Shown one piece after another: positions 1 through 9,560 of a stretch of DNA of 15,160 bases. A program made the position numbers and the translations under genes. Under the pieces are notes generated by a model, which was given only the letters and a program-made list of their open reading frames with translations, had not been told where the DNA came from and made no database searches. Source of the stretch: CAYXZO01 sp964469505 (GTDB lineage: Bacteria; Fidelibacterota; UBA8477; JABMPR01). The first letter of the stretch is position 1, and each line of letters begins with the position of its first letter. The DNA is taken from the NCBI GenBank assembly GCA_964469505.1, contig CAYXZO010000054.1, forward strand, positions 1-15,160. Reading direction: 5' to 3'.

Positions 1-2757
1 GTAGAAAATATTGCCTTTAGGATGGTTTGGTTCCACCCAAGCCCTTCCGCCGTGAGCCTGAGCAATTCGGCGTACAATTGCCAGGCCTAGACCGCGCCCC
101 CGTTTTTCACCTTTGCCCAGCTGATGAGTACGCTCAAAGACAGCTTCCCTGAATTCTTCCGGAATAGTATTTCCCCAATCCTTTACCAGTAACCGGACCT
201 CATCCTCCAGGTCCTGTAACTCTACGACTATTTTATCACCATCAGTGGCATATTTCGCAGCGTTACTCAGGTAGTTTCGGATAACCTCCGCAATCACCGG
301 ATTGGCTTTGACGACATATTTCTCCGGCAGATTGGTCTCCAATTTCAAGCCCGCCTTTTTAAAAGCCAGCACAAAGTCGGATTTAACCTCGTTGATCATC
401 CGCACTAAATCCAAATCTATCTTATCTATTTCTTCGCCCAGGGATATCTTGGATAGGGTAGTGGCGGAGTGAATTACTTTGAGGAGGTTTTGACTGCTGT
501 TCTTGATTAATTGGACCATCTCATTTTCTGCATCTTCTGCCAGTAGTAGATCGGCCATCCCATCTACCACTCCCGCCGGATTTTTCAAATCATGGGTAAT
601 GATATCCAGTAATAGATCTTTCATCTGATTACTGGCTTCCAATTCCTGGGTTAGTGAACGATAGCGTTTCTCAGACTTGCGGAGCGCCAGCTCAGCCTCT
701 TTACGGGCGGTGATGTCAATCATAGTGCCCAACACTAAAGTAGGTTCTTCATTCTCGTCGAGGATCACTTGTCCCTGGTTGCTCACATATCGTTTGATTC
801 CGTTGGGCCAGCAAACACAATGGTCAACGGAGAACGTATTTGTTCCTTTCAGAGCTTTATCCAATTCCTTTTTAAATACTTGCTGGTCTTCGGGAGTTAA
901 TAGCTCAATAAAGGTACTTAATCCATTTTTGATAGAGCCAGGAGCTCTCCCAAGGATATGGTATGCTGCATCCGAGAGGAGTAGTTTGTCCTTTTTGATA
1001 TCCCACTCCCAATGTCCCATCCGTGCGATTCTCTGGGCTTCTGCCAGACGAGCTTCGCTTCTTTGCAGGGCCATTTGATGGCGGAAATGCTTAATTGCAT
1101 CAGCAATGTGACGGGAAGCAAATTGTAGTAGGTCCAGATCGCGAGGTGAATAGAGATCAGTATCATGGTAGCTTTGGACCGCTACGATTCCGATCACTTC
1201 ATTCTCTACAATCAAGGGTACTCCCAACCATTGTTCGGAGGGGGTACCCACGATCTCGATTTTTCCCTCTTCAGCTAACCGGTAGATATCTGCCTTGCGT
1301 ACAAAAAGGGGACGAGCCTCCCTGATCACTAATTCCGTAAGACCTTTTCCCAGGGGGTGAGGGGGAGGGGGAGTGTCAACTTCGTCCACGAAGTAGGAAA
1401 AACTCAACAGGTTCTCTTCGGGATCGTATAAAGCTATATAAAAATTAGTGGTGTCTATGACCTCGCTTAGATAGGAATGAATTTTCGCTAAAAGCTCCTG
1501 TAAATCCTGGATTTCACTGCTGGCGGCGCTAATTCTAAAAAGTACATTCTGAAGCTTCTGAGCCCGGGTTAATTCTTCCTCAATTTCTTTTTGACGGGTA
1601 ATATCCTGTACCACGGCTATAAAATTGATTGGCTTGCCGTTTTCATCTTTGATATGGGCAATGGAGATTTCCTCCCAAAACAAGGTCCCGTCTTTACGCC
1701 TATTACATATTTCACCAGTCCAGGTTTCCCAGCGTTCTTTGATGGTTTCCCACATGTTCCGATAGAAACTGTCCGGGTGCATATTGCTCTTTAGTAACCG
1801 AGGGGTTTTCCCCAGCAGTTCGTGGGGCTCGTAACCTGTAATCTTGCAATAGGTTTTATTCACATATTTGATTGTGCCATCCAGGTTTGTTATCAGGATA
1901 CCCACGGGGCTTTGTTCCACCGCTACTGATAACTGTCGTAATTGTTTTTCCTGTTCAATTTGCTCTGTGACATCCCGTATAAAACCGGTATAGTACTTTT
2001 CTCCTTCCTGTTCCCAGGTGGATGCCGTCATTGAGGCATACAGCTCGGTTCCGTCTTTCCGTATTGCTTTGAATAACAACGGAGTTTGGGCTTCCTCTTG
2101 CAGCGCCTGGCGGGATAGGTTTTCCAGCATTGTATCCGAGTTGCTTCGGAATCGGGGCGGGACTAACACAAAGATCGAACGCCCAATGATTTCTTCAGCC
2201 GAATACCCGAAAAGGCGTTGAGCCCCGCCAGTCCAAAGCTGAATATGCCCCTCTTTATCGGTTACGATTATTGCATCGTGCGCACTTCTTGTTAGAGCGC
2301 GGTAGCGTTCCTCAGAGGCTGCTAAACGTTTTATTAACTGCTGATGTTCCTTTATTTCGTCCGTAAGGAGCCGATTAAGTTTCTCCAGCTCCTCGGTTCG
2401 CTCAGTGACTTTCTGCTCCAGGGTGGCATTCAATCTCTCCAGGGTTGCATAGGCCCTGGTACGCTCCCTCAGTAAGTCCTGCATGGGGCGGAAAAAGAAG
2501 AAGTGGAGGACAAACACGAGCAGCAGCGCCATTAAAGCCGCATCCAAGATTCCCTGCTGCCATGGGAGCAAATCATGGAGAAAGCTAATTTTTTGAAGGG
2601 CCAGCATGAAGGCACCTTCGAAAAGAGAAGTGAATAAAACAGTGAGTATCAGCAAAAGTAATGGTCTTGTATCACTGGTTTGTTGCAAGAGATCTGCAAT
2701 GGGGGGAACAGTCCCATGGCGCTGTCGTTCGGATTTGGTGGAGTTATCTGGGATCAT
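1..2757 (-). CDS. Membrane-anchored PAS/GAF sensor histidine kinase (3' end cut by window edge)
   Basis: The frame is open for 919 codons from ATG at 2757 down to position 1, and an in-frame stop lies just upstream (2764-2766). Two hydrophobic segments at about residues 32-54 and 69-89 form a membrane hairpin with little outside the membrane between them. A coiled coil (about 95-145) follows, then PAS (about 150-275), PAS (about 280-387), GAF (about 400-546), PAS (about 563-686), HisKA and HATPase_c. The phospho-accepting His is H722 in ITHDLKNP; the N-box Asn is about N832 (NYLSNAAKY); the G1 box is KDWGNTI and the G2 box GRGLGLAI. It should autophosphorylate at H722 in response to cytoplasmic or membrane signals; the ligand cannot be inferred. 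The sequence stops at KGNIFY, so perhaps ten residues are missing unless a receiver follows. The Shine-Dalgarno is poor: the nearest purine run is a GAGGGGGG about 20 nt upstream. It is divergent from the signalling operon starting at 3042. Confidence 0.93.
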   Translation of the reverse strand, partial: MIPDNSTKSERQRHGTVPPIADLLQQTSDTRPLLLLILTVLFTSLFEGAFMLALQKISFLHDLLPWQQGILDAALMALLLVFVLHFFFFRPMQDLLRERTRAYATLERLNATLEQKVTERTEELEKLNRLLTDEIKEHQQLIKRLAASEERYRALTRSAHDAIIVTDKEGHIQLWTGGAQRLFGYSAEEIIGRSIFVLVPPRFRSNSDTMLENLSRQALQEEAQTPLLFKAIRKDGTELYASMTASTWEQEGEKYYTGFIRDVTEQIEQEKQLRQLSVAVEQSPVGILITNLDGTIKYVNKTYCKITGYEPHELLGKTPRLLKSNMHPDSFYRNMWETIKERWETWTGEICNRRKDGTLFWEEISIAHIKDENGKPINFIAVVQDITRQKEIEEELTRAQKLQNVLFRISAASSEIQDLQELLAKIHSYLSEVIDTTNFYIALYDPEENLLSFSYFVDEVDTPPPPHPLGKGLTELVIREARPLFVRKADIYRLAEEGKIEIVGTPSEQWLGVPLIVENEVIGIVAVQSYHDTDLYSPRDLDLLQFASRHIADAIKHFRHQMALQRSEARLAEAQRIARMGHWEWDIKKDKLLLSDAAYHILGRAPGSIKNGLSTFIELLTPEDQQVFKKELDKALKGTNTFSVDHCVCWPNGIKRYVSNQGQVILDENEEPTLVLGTMIDITARKEAELALRKSEKRYRSLTQELEASNQMKDLLLDIITHDLKNPAGVVDGMADLLLAEDAENEMVQLIKNSSQNLLKVIHSATTLSKISLGEEIDKIDLDLVRMINEVKSDFVLAFKKAGLKLETNLPEKYVVKANPVIAEVIRNYLSNAAKYATDGDKIVVELQDLEDEVRLLVKDWGNTIPEEFREAVFERTHQLGKGEKRGRGLGLAIVRRIAQAHGGRAWVEPNHPKGNIFY

Positions 2758-2780
2758 GGTTATTTACCCAAAGCCCCCCT

Positions 2781-2815
2781 CATGTACCATGCCAATCCTT
2801 GATAGTACATGTCAA
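2781..2815 (-). promoter_or_regulatory. Candidate promoter and operator for the minus-strand kinase
   Basis: On the minus strand a perfect TTGACA (plus positions 2810-2815) is followed after 18 nt by CATGGT (2786-2791), a poor -10 match with three of six bases. A perfect 7-bp inverted repeat, CATGTAC at 2781-2787 and GTACATG at 2805-2811 with a 17-nt spacer, overlaps both elements, and its half-site centres are 24 bp apart. The layout would suit a dimeric regulator that blocks or recruits polymerase. The -35 match and the repeat are seen directly; promoter and operator function are inferred. Confidence 0.35.
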
Positions 2816-2990
2816 ATCCATCTTGTTCCCATTTAGAAGTTAAGTAAATCTTTCTAAGCTTCATCTCCAAAATAAAACGTAACCGTTGTCACTCCCCATT
2901 TGTAAAGAATTTGTAATAAAAGTGCACCCATGATACTCCGACCAGTGGATAGCATTAGAGGGGATAGGGTTTTCCATTGCAAAAGGGATG

Positions 2991-3013
2991 ATTTGCTCCG
3001 AATTTTAGCAAAT
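2991..3013 (+). repeat. Inverted repeat upstream of the plus-strand signalling operon
   Basis: ATTTGCT (2991-2997) and AGCAAAT (3007-3013) form a perfect 7-bp inverted repeat with a 9-nt spacer. It ends 17 nt before the AGGAG ribosome binding site at 3031-3035. It could be an operator or a weak leader hairpin. There is no T-run after it, so it is not an intrinsic terminator. The rest of 2758-3041 shows no gene. A TTGTCA at 2886-2891 could be a -35 for the operon, but no well-spaced -10 follows. Confidence 0.4.
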
Positions 3014-3041
3014 GCCACGAGTTGTTGTCTAGGAGAGCGTG

Positions 3042-5294
3042 ATGCGATCGGGAAATTGTGAGGAATTGCCCCCTAAGACTTATCAGACCTTATTTTACCA
3101 CGCAACTGAACCTCTATTTGTAGTTGACGTTGAGCGTGGAATTTTATTGGACGCTAATAGCCGAGCCGAACAACTGGTTGGACGTTCCCGTAATGAGCTA
3201 ATTGGTCAACCCCAAACTTCTTTGTTTCCCCAGGATCTAACTGATTACGTTCAGGAACTTTTTTCCAGTCATAAAAATTCAGATATTCCCCGGCCCCTAC
3301 AAATTGAATTGTCAGTAAAAGATGGTGAGCGAATTCCCGTCCAAGTCCAGCCACGAATCCAGGATATTAAGGGACGGAAGATAATGACTTTGCTTTTCCA
3401 TGATTTACGTCCGGAGCTGGAGGTGGAACGGGCGCTAACCGAAAAGGGGCGGGCTTTTCAGGATTTAGTGGAACATGCTCCAGTAGGTATAATTATCCAC
3501 GATGGGCATACAGTATTGTATGCCAATGATGCAACTCGTCAAATAATGCGAGCAAGCAGTGTGGAGCAAATCGTCGGTCAGCCGGTGGAGAGGTTCATAC
3601 GTCCCGAGGATTGGGATGAAGCGGTGCAATACATAAAAAAGATCCTGGAGGAAAAGGAGCTGTTGCCTCCCCACGAGGCATATTATGTTCGCCTTGATGG
3701 CGAGGTTTTTCCAGCCGAAGTTTCAGCATTCAGAATGGAATATCAGGGTGTTCCGGCAGTATGCTTGGTGGGGCGAGATATCACTTACCAGAAAAAACAA
3801 GCCGAAGAGCTTGCCGCCAGTGAGCTGAGATACCGTACTCTATTCAATATTTCGCCGGTAGGTACATGCATTACCAGTTCGGAAGGAAGGATTTTGGAAG
3901 CAAATCAAGCGTTGGCGGAATCGTTGGGGTATCAGCCCGGCCAGCTCCGGGGAATGCACTTAAAGGACATCTCCGCGCCCAAGTACCGTCGCTTGATAAA
4001 GCCCCATATCCGCCGGATTCTCCAGGGGGAAGAACTGGAGCATGAGGTTCAAAATATTCGGTCCGACGGCCGGGAGGTCCATTTCCGGCTGAGGGAAAAG
4101 AAAATTCAGCTGCCCGATGGAACCGAAGCCATTTTAACCATTGCCGAGGATATTACTACCCAGTACCGAATGCGGCGAGCGTTGGAGGAGAGCGAACATC
4201 GTTTCAGGACTATTTTTCATACTAATCCAGATGCGGTGGCTCTTAATCGGTTACACGACACTCTCTACGTGGATGTCAATGAAGCCTTTTGCGAGCACAT
4301 AGGCTATTCCAGGGAGGAGATTATCGGGCGCACTACCTGGGATCTGCATATTTGGGATGACTTCTCGGATCAGGAGCGATTATTCAAACTCCTACAGGAA
4401 AAAGGGGAAGCCCTGAATTTTCAAGCAGTTTTTCGCGGCAAAGGTGGAAAGAGAATCGTTGGTTTACTGTCTGCTCGAATAATTAAACTGGCTGGTGTGC
4501 CCTATGTTCTGTCCATAACCCGCGATATCACCGAGAGGCAAGCTGAGTTGGAAGAACTGCAACGCTATCGAGAAAGCCTGGAAGCTATTGTGGCCGAACG
4601 CACTAAGGATCTGGAATCCTTTACTTATTCCATCTCCCACGACTTGAGGGCTCCGTTACGGGCTATCCATGGATTCGCGAAAATCATCCTGGAGGAATAC
4701 GGTGCTCAACTCGAATCAGAATGCAGGGATTATGTACAGCGAATTTGTAACAACAGCCTGAGATTATCGGAATTGATAAATGGCTTGTTGTCGCTGGCCA
4801 GGGTAGGGCAAACTGATCTTCGTCGAATTCCAATAGACATGAAAGAGCTTGTGCAGGAGGCCTGGGAAGAGCTTAATCAGCAAGGGAGGAAATCTTGTCG
4901 ATTCATCATTGAGGATTTACCCAACGCGTACGGAGATCCGGTTCTGCTCCAGCAAGTTTGGAAGAACTTGTTGGAGAATGCAATTAAGTTTACCAAAGAA
5001 ACGCTGAAACCTAACATCCGGGTCAAAGGTGAACGGCAGGGGTGGGAGATAATCTATCAGGTTGAAGATAATGGGATTGGATTCGATCCTCGCTACCATG
5101 ATAATCTGTTTCAGGTTTTTCGGCGGTTGCACCCGGATAATAATTACGCTGGAACTGGTATAGGATTGGCTATCGTACAAAGGATCATTCAGCGCCATGG
5201 TGGCCGGATATGGGCTGAGTCTCAAAAATCTCAAGGGGCTACATTTTATTTCTCCCTACCTGTTTTGCCGCTGAAATCAGCGAAAGAATCGTGA
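3042..5294 (+). CDS. Soluble four-PAS sensor histidine kinase (phytochrome-kinase type HisKA)
   Basis: The protein is about 750 residues with no membrane segment, so it should be cytoplasmic. Four PAS domains lie in a row (about 11-120, 137-250, 261-377, 383-500). A short coiled coil leads into HisKA with the phospho-acceptor H533 in SISHDLRAPLRA. HATPase_c follows: N-box N646 (NLLENAIKF), G1 box EDNGIGF (about 675-681), FQVFRRLH, and G2 box GTGIGLAI (704-711). The HisKA and FQVFRRLH signatures are those of phytochrome-like kinases that pair with Rcp1-type regulators, and such a regulator is the next gene. There is no GAF/PHY chromophore module, so light sensing is not indicated; some PAS domains could bind haem, flavin or small ligands. 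I chose ATG 3042 because AGGAG at 3031-3035 is 6 nt away; the preceding GTG at 3039 is the alternative, with only 3 nt. Confidence 0.94.
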   Translation: MRSGNCEELPPKTYQTLFYHATEPLFVVDVERGILLDANSRAEQLVGRSRNELIGQPQTSLFPQDLTDYVQELFSSHKNSDIPRPLQIELSVKDGERIPVQVQPRIQDIKGRKIMTLLFHDLRPELEVERALTEKGRAFQDLVEHAPVGIIIHDGHTVLYANDATRQIMRASSVEQIVGQPVERFIRPEDWDEAVQYIKKILEEKELLPPHEAYYVRLDGEVFPAEVSAFRMEYQGVPAVCLVGRDITYQKKQAEELAASELRYRTLFNISPVGTCITSSEGRILEANQALAESLGYQPGQLRGMHLKDISAPKYRRLIKPHIRRILQGEELEHEVQNIRSDGREVHFRLREKKIQLPDGTEAILTIAEDITTQYRMRRALEESEHRFRTIFHTNPDAVALNRLHDTLYVDVNEAFCEHIGYSREEIIGRTTWDLHIWDDFSDQERLFKLLQEKGEALNFQAVFRGKGGKRIVGLLSARIIKLAGVPYVLSITRDITERQAELEELQRYRESLEAIVAERTKDLESFTYSISHDLRAPLRAIHGFAKIILEEYGAQLESECRDYVQRICNNSLRLSELINGLLSLARVGQTDLRRIPIDMKELVQEAWEELNQQGRKSCRFIIEDLPNAYGDPVLLQQVWKNLLENAIKFTKETLKPNIRVKGERQGWEIIYQVEDNGIGFDPRYHDNLFQVFRRLHPDNNYAGTGIGLAIVQRIIQRHGGRIWAESQKSQGATFYFSLPVLPLKSAKES

Positions 5295-5358
5295 GATATA
5301 GCATGCGCCACTTACTTTTTTTAGTTATTTTGTCTTTGGGCGGATATGGAGGAGATAA

Positions 5359-5796
5359 ATGCATGAGATAGATATTTTGTTAGTTGAAGATAACCCGGAT
5401 CACGCCGAATTAGCGCTGCGGGCATTGGCTTTTAATGGCCTGAATGAACGCACGCTATGGGTCAAAGACGGGGTCGAAGCGGTGGAATTCTTATTCGGTC
5501 GGGGTGAATATGCCGATCGTCGCTACTCGAAACCGAAAGTTATACTACTCGATTTGAAACTACCCCGCATGGATGGGCTGGATGTCCTAAGGCAGATTCG
5601 TTCGCATGTGACAACTAAATCCATACCCGTTGTAGTACTCACTTCTTCAGAAGAAGACCGTGACATTATCGAAAGCTACTGGTTAGGAGCTAACAGCTAC
5701 ATTGTGAAACCGGTTAGTTTCGATAATTTCTCAGAAGCTATTAAAAAAGTTGGCCTGTATTGGCTTGCCCTTAATCGTCCCCCTACTGAATCTTAA
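5359..5796 (+). CDS. Rcp1-like single-domain response regulator
   Basis: This 145-residue protein is a single receiver domain with all key residues: acidic pair E10/D11, phospho-acceptor D65 (ILLDLKLPRMDG), T95 (VVVLTSS) and K117 (SYIVKPVS). The expanded stretch around FGRGEYADR and the C-terminal SFDNFSEAIKKVGLYWL are typical of the Rcp1 family, the partners of cyanobacterial-type phytochrome kinases. It should take phosphate from H533 of the upstream kinase, which ends 64 bp before. A strong Shine-Dalgarno, GGAGGAG at 5348-5354, precedes ATG 5359. There is no output domain, so it acts by protein contact or passes phosphate onward. The family assignment is well supported; the kinase pairing is inferred from order and family. 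Confidence 0.94.
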   Translation: MHEIDILLVEDNPDHAELALRALAFNGLNERTLWVKDGVEAVEFLFGRGEYADRRYSKPKVILLDLKLPRMDGLDVLRQIRSHVTTKSIPVVVLTSSEEDRDIIESYWLGANSYIVKPVSFDNFSEAIKKVGLYWLALNRPPTES

Positions 5797-5811
5797 CTGA
5801 GTTTATAGGTT

Positions 5812-8800
5812 ATGCCGGGCGAGGAAGCTCTTCTACGCGTTCTTATCGTCGAAGACAGTCCGGAAGATGCGGAGCTTATTCGTTATGAGCTCAATCGCGC
5901 CGGGTTTGAATTCAGGTATTGCGTTGTTGAAAACAAAGCGGCCTTTCTAAAGGCGCTAACAGAATTTAAACCTCAATTAGTACTTTCAGATTACCTCCTG
6001 CCAGCATTTAATGGTAGAGAAGTTCTGGAGCTTGTAAAAGCCAGATATCCGGAAATACCTGTAATAGTTGTTACCGGCTCAATTAACGAAGAAACTGCTG
6101 TGGATTGTGTGAAAGCTGGGGCAGTTGATTATGTAACCAAAGAGCATTTGGGACGTCTGGTTGGAGCTGTTAGGGGGGCTCTGGCGACAAGAGAAAACCT
6201 GCTGGCCCGTAAACGGCAAGAAGAACTTCAGCAACGCCATACACGGCTCCTCCAAACGATAAATATGGTGGCTGAATGGCTCTTGGCAGCCGATCAGGCG
6301 GACGAGAGTTTTGCAACCGTTCTTGACAAATTAGCCGACGCTTTAGAAGTCGATAGGGCTTTTATTTATCGTAACGAAACCGAAGATGGTAAGCTGGTTG
6401 CAATTAGGGTGATCAGCCGAGTAAGGGATAAAAAATGGCATTCGAGCCGTCGGCCTCCTCGGACTATTGTTTACTTGCAGGGCTTGAGTCGTTGGCGAGC
6501 CCGCCTTTCAAAAAAACAAATTATCGCCGGTTCACTATCCACTTTTCCCGGCGAAGAAAGCAAACAACTGGAAAGCTGGGACGTAACCACTATTGTAGTA
6601 TTACCTGTTTTTCAAAGTAATAAGTGGTGGGGCTTCCTTGGTTTTGCCTTGAGGAAAGAGGAGCGGAATTGGGAACCTCTGGAGCTACAGGCTTTGACCA
6701 TGGCCGCCGATGTTCTGGGGAGTTTTTTAACCCGCTTGGAAACTCAACGTGCTCTTCAAACCAGCGAGCAACGAATCAGGCACCTCCTCCAATCCGCAAG
6801 TGATGCCATCATTGGCATTGATGAAAAACAGAGAGTCAGTCTTTGGAATAGGGCGGCGACGAAGCTGTTTGGATATACTGCTGAAGAGACTTTAGGCAAA
6901 GACCTCTACTCTTTGATTGTACCTCCCGAATATTTGAAACAAGCTAAATCAGGTCTGACCATCTTTTACCGGAAAGGCACTGGACCCTATCTGAAAAAGC
7001 CGGTGGAATTACAGGGGTTGAGAAAAGACGGGGACAAGATTCCTATTGAGCTTTCCATTGCTCGAATTCGTCATGGGACTCAATGGCATGCTCTGGCGAT
7101 AGTAAGAGATATTAGTGAACGAAAAGCAGCAGAGAAAGAAATCAGGAGCTATATCGAGCGACTGGAGGGTCTCAATGAAACGGGGGCTCTGCTGGTAAAA
7201 ACGCTCAATCCTAGAGAAGTAGCAGAAATTGCAGTGCGGCGAACGGCAGAGATGTTTAATACTCCCTATGCTGTGCTCTTCAGGTATGATAGTCGCGGAA
7301 AAGTTCTCTTGCCCATGGCCTTTTCTGAAGGTTACAAAGGAATCCTTGATACCATGAGCTTGAAGCCGGGCCAGGGATTTTCCGGGAAAGTGTTTAAACA
7401 ACGTAAAGGTCGGATATTAAATCGCTCTCTCTCGTCTGATAGGACCGATCAATTCCCGGATTCTCCCTCAGAACCGGCGTCTTTGATGAGCGTTCCCCTA
7501 TTGGGCCAAAACGAATGCCTAGGAGTTTTGACGGTAAGCAGGCCAGGAGAACGAGAGTTCACTGCTGAGGATTTGGAATTTCTCACGCATATGGCTCAGC
7601 TGGTGACCGCCGCCCTGTTTACTGCCAGATTGCATGAAGAGGTTGAACGGTCAGCGGAAGATTTTCGGCAGCTAATTGAAACTGCTGTCGATCCCATTAT
7701 TACAATTGATAACACCGGTAAAATAATTCTATGGAATCCTGCTGCTGAAAAACTATTCGGTTATTCCAGACAGGAAATAATAGGTCGTAAGATCGGCGTA
7801 CTATTTGTCCACCGCCACCGTTACCAGCAGCTGATGAATAACCTGCGCCGGTTTATGCGCATTGGATATCCAGCCGAGTTGGAAAGCAGCGGTAAAGCCA
7901 CCTTGCGCAGCAAGAACGGTGAGCAGCTTACCGTTATCCACTCTGTTGCTCCCCGGCGGGATCCCCGTGGCCACTGGCGTTTTACCATGATTTTGAAAGA
8001 CATCACGGAACTGATTCGTGCCCAACAAGAAATAGAACGGCTGGCTTATTTCCCCAAAGAAAACCCGATGCCGGTGGTTGAAATTGATTGTCGCACCAAG
8101 GAATTCACCTACATAAACCCAGCCGGTGAGAAATTGCTAGAAAAGCTGGGGTTTAGTCGTGAGGATATGGCTTTGCTCCTGCCGCCAAATTATGAGGAAG
8201 TTCTGGAATCCGCCCTGCATGGACATGAGGTTAATATTTCCGCTGAAGTGGACGTTGGGCAAATGACCTTGTTGTGGACGGGACATTTGCTTAAAGAGCC
8301 GAAGTTGGTTCATTTCTATGCCACCGATATCACCGAGATAAAACGTGCTCGTGAAGAGCTGATCAAAGCCAAAGAACGAGCCGAACGCTCTGAGGAAGTT
8401 AAATCTCTATTTTTGGCCAATATGTCCCATGAGATCCGTACTCCCCTTAACTCCATCCTGGGATTCACGGATTTAATTCACCAAAGCCTTGCGGATCGAA
8501 TCGGGCCGGAGGAGAAAGAATTCTTTGAAATTGTCCGCAATAGTGGACTACGTCTGATGCGTACGGTCCACGCCATTCTGGATATTTCACAGATCGAAGC
8601 TGGAGTGTTTGAGGTTAAGCCGGTAAAATTAAACCTGGAGCATCTGATCAAAGTTATCATGAAGGAGGAACAGCCGGCAGCTGAAGAGAAAAATCTAGAA
8701 ATGCGTTTTGTGTGTGAAGTTGAAAATCCTGAAATAATTGCAGACGAATATTGCATTACCCAGTCCTTTTCTCACCTGATAAATAATGCTGTCAAGTATA

Positions 8801-9543
8801 CTCCTGAAGGCTGGGTGGAGATCAGGATCAGTGACGACGAAGACCATTACATAGTAACCATCCAGGATACCGGTATTGGCATCTCTCAAGAATATTTAGG
8901 AAAACTGTTTGAGGCCTTCTCCCAGGAGAGCTCCGGATATACCAAGCGATTTCAAGGAGTGGGACTTGGACTGGCGTTGACTAAAAATTACTTGGATTTA
9001 AACGGGGTGGAGATTGAGGTAGAGAGCCAGAAGGCTAAAGGGACCACCTTTACATTGCTTTTCCCAAAACCCAGACCAGAGAAGATCACTGAAGGAACGG
9101 AACAAACAGAGGAAAATTTTTATTCCCCAATTCAGGATATTGATGCAGCAAGACGTAATAAACCCCTTATCCTGGTGGTGGAGGATGATGAGGGGTCTCG
9201 CCGGCTCGTCAATTATTATCTCCGAGAACAGTACCGCTTGGAATTCGCCGACACGGTTGAAGCTGCGAAAAAGATATTGAATCAGAAACCAGTCAGAGCC
9301 GTGTTGTTGGATCTATCCCTAGCGGGAGATCAAGATGGATTGGCTTTAGTAGATTGGTGCCGCTCACAAAAACGATGGAAGGATTTGCCTATTATCGCCA
9401 CCACAGCTCACGCTTTCACATCTGATAGGGATAATTGCCTGGAATCGGGATGTACAGATTATCTAAGTAAACCCCTGAAGCGGCAGGAAGTGATAAAAAT
9501 ACTGAAAAAGTATGTTGACTGGGGGCTCAACAAGCGCAACTGA
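5812..9543 (+). CDS. Large hybrid histidine kinase REC-GAF-PAS-GAF-PAS-PAS-HisKA-HATPase-REC
   Basis: The protein has 1243 residues and no membrane segment. Domains in order: REC (8-125; E14/D15, D60 in LVLSDYLLP, K110), GAF (about 144-310), PAS (about 320-437), GAF (about 452-607), PAS (about 615-737), a weaker PAS-like domain (about 747-845), coiled coil, HisKA (about 860-928, H873 in NMSHEIRTPLN), HATPase_c (about 965-1085; N992, DTGIGI at 1019-1024, GVGLGLAL) and C-terminal REC (about 1118-1237; E1124/D1125/D1126, D1167, K1220). Both receivers look phosphorylatable, so the protein can accept phosphate at one end and pass H873 phosphate to its own D1167. It starts 15 nt after the previous stop with only a weak AGG before ATG 5812, suggesting translation depends on the upstream gene. 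The N-terminal REC begins at residue 8, which supports this start. Signals for the GAF and PAS domains are unknown. Confidence 0.94.
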   Translation: MPGEEALLRVLIVEDSPEDAELIRYELNRAGFEFRYCVVENKAAFLKALTEFKPQLVLSDYLLPAFNGREVLELVKARYPEIPVIVVTGSINEETAVDCVKAGAVDYVTKEHLGRLVGAVRGALATRENLLARKRQEELQQRHTRLLQTINMVAEWLLAADQADESFATVLDKLADALEVDRAFIYRNETEDGKLVAIRVISRVRDKKWHSSRRPPRTIVYLQGLSRWRARLSKKQIIAGSLSTFPGEESKQLESWDVTTIVVLPVFQSNKWWGFLGFALRKEERNWEPLELQALTMAADVLGSFLTRLETQRALQTSEQRIRHLLQSASDAIIGIDEKQRVSLWNRAATKLFGYTAEETLGKDLYSLIVPPEYLKQAKSGLTIFYRKGTGPYLKKPVELQGLRKDGDKIPIELSIARIRHGTQWHALAIVRDISERKAAEKEIRSYIERLEGLNETGALLVKTLNPREVAEIAVRRTAEMFNTPYAVLFRYDSRGKVLLPMAFSEGYKGILDTMSLKPGQGFSGKVFKQRKGRILNRSLSSDRTDQFPDSPSEPASLMSVPLLGQNECLGVLTVSRPGEREFTAEDLEFLTHMAQLVTAALFTARLHEEVERSAEDFRQLIETAVDPIITIDNTGKIILWNPAAEKLFGYSRQEIIGRKIGVLFVHRHRYQQLMNNLRRFMRIGYPAELESSGKATLRSKNGEQLTVIHSVAPRRDPRGHWRFTMILKDITELIRAQQEIERLAYFPKENPMPVVEIDCRTKEFTYINPAGEKLLEKLGFSREDMALLLPPNYEEVLESALHGHEVNISAEVDVGQMTLLWTGHLLKEPKLVHFYATDITEIKRAREELIKAKERAERSEEVKSLFLANMSHEIRTPLNSILGFTDLIHQSLADRIGPEEKEFFEIVRNSGLRLMRTVHAILDISQIEAGVFEVKPVKLNLEHLIKVIMKEEQPAAEEKNLEMRFVCEVENPEIIADEYCITQSFSHLINNAVKYTPEGWVEIRISDDEDHYIVTIQDTGIGISQEYLGKLFEAFSQESSGYTKRFQGVGLGLALTKNYLDLNGVEIEVESQKAKGTTFTLLFPKPRPEKITEGTEQTEENFYSPIQDIDAARRNKPLILVVEDDEGSRRLVNYYLREQYRLEFADTVEAAKKILNQKPVRAVLLDLSLAGDQDGLALVDWCRSQKRWKDLPIIATTAHAFTSDRDNCLESGCTDYLSKPLKRQEVIKILKKYVDWGLNKRN

Positions 9544-9560
9544 AAAAAAGGACTTCGAGT

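Noticed and set aside
677..1078. Plus-strand open frame of 133 codons
   Set aside because: It lies antisense inside the minus-strand kinase, whose PAS and kinase motifs are clear; no domain or ribosome site supports it.
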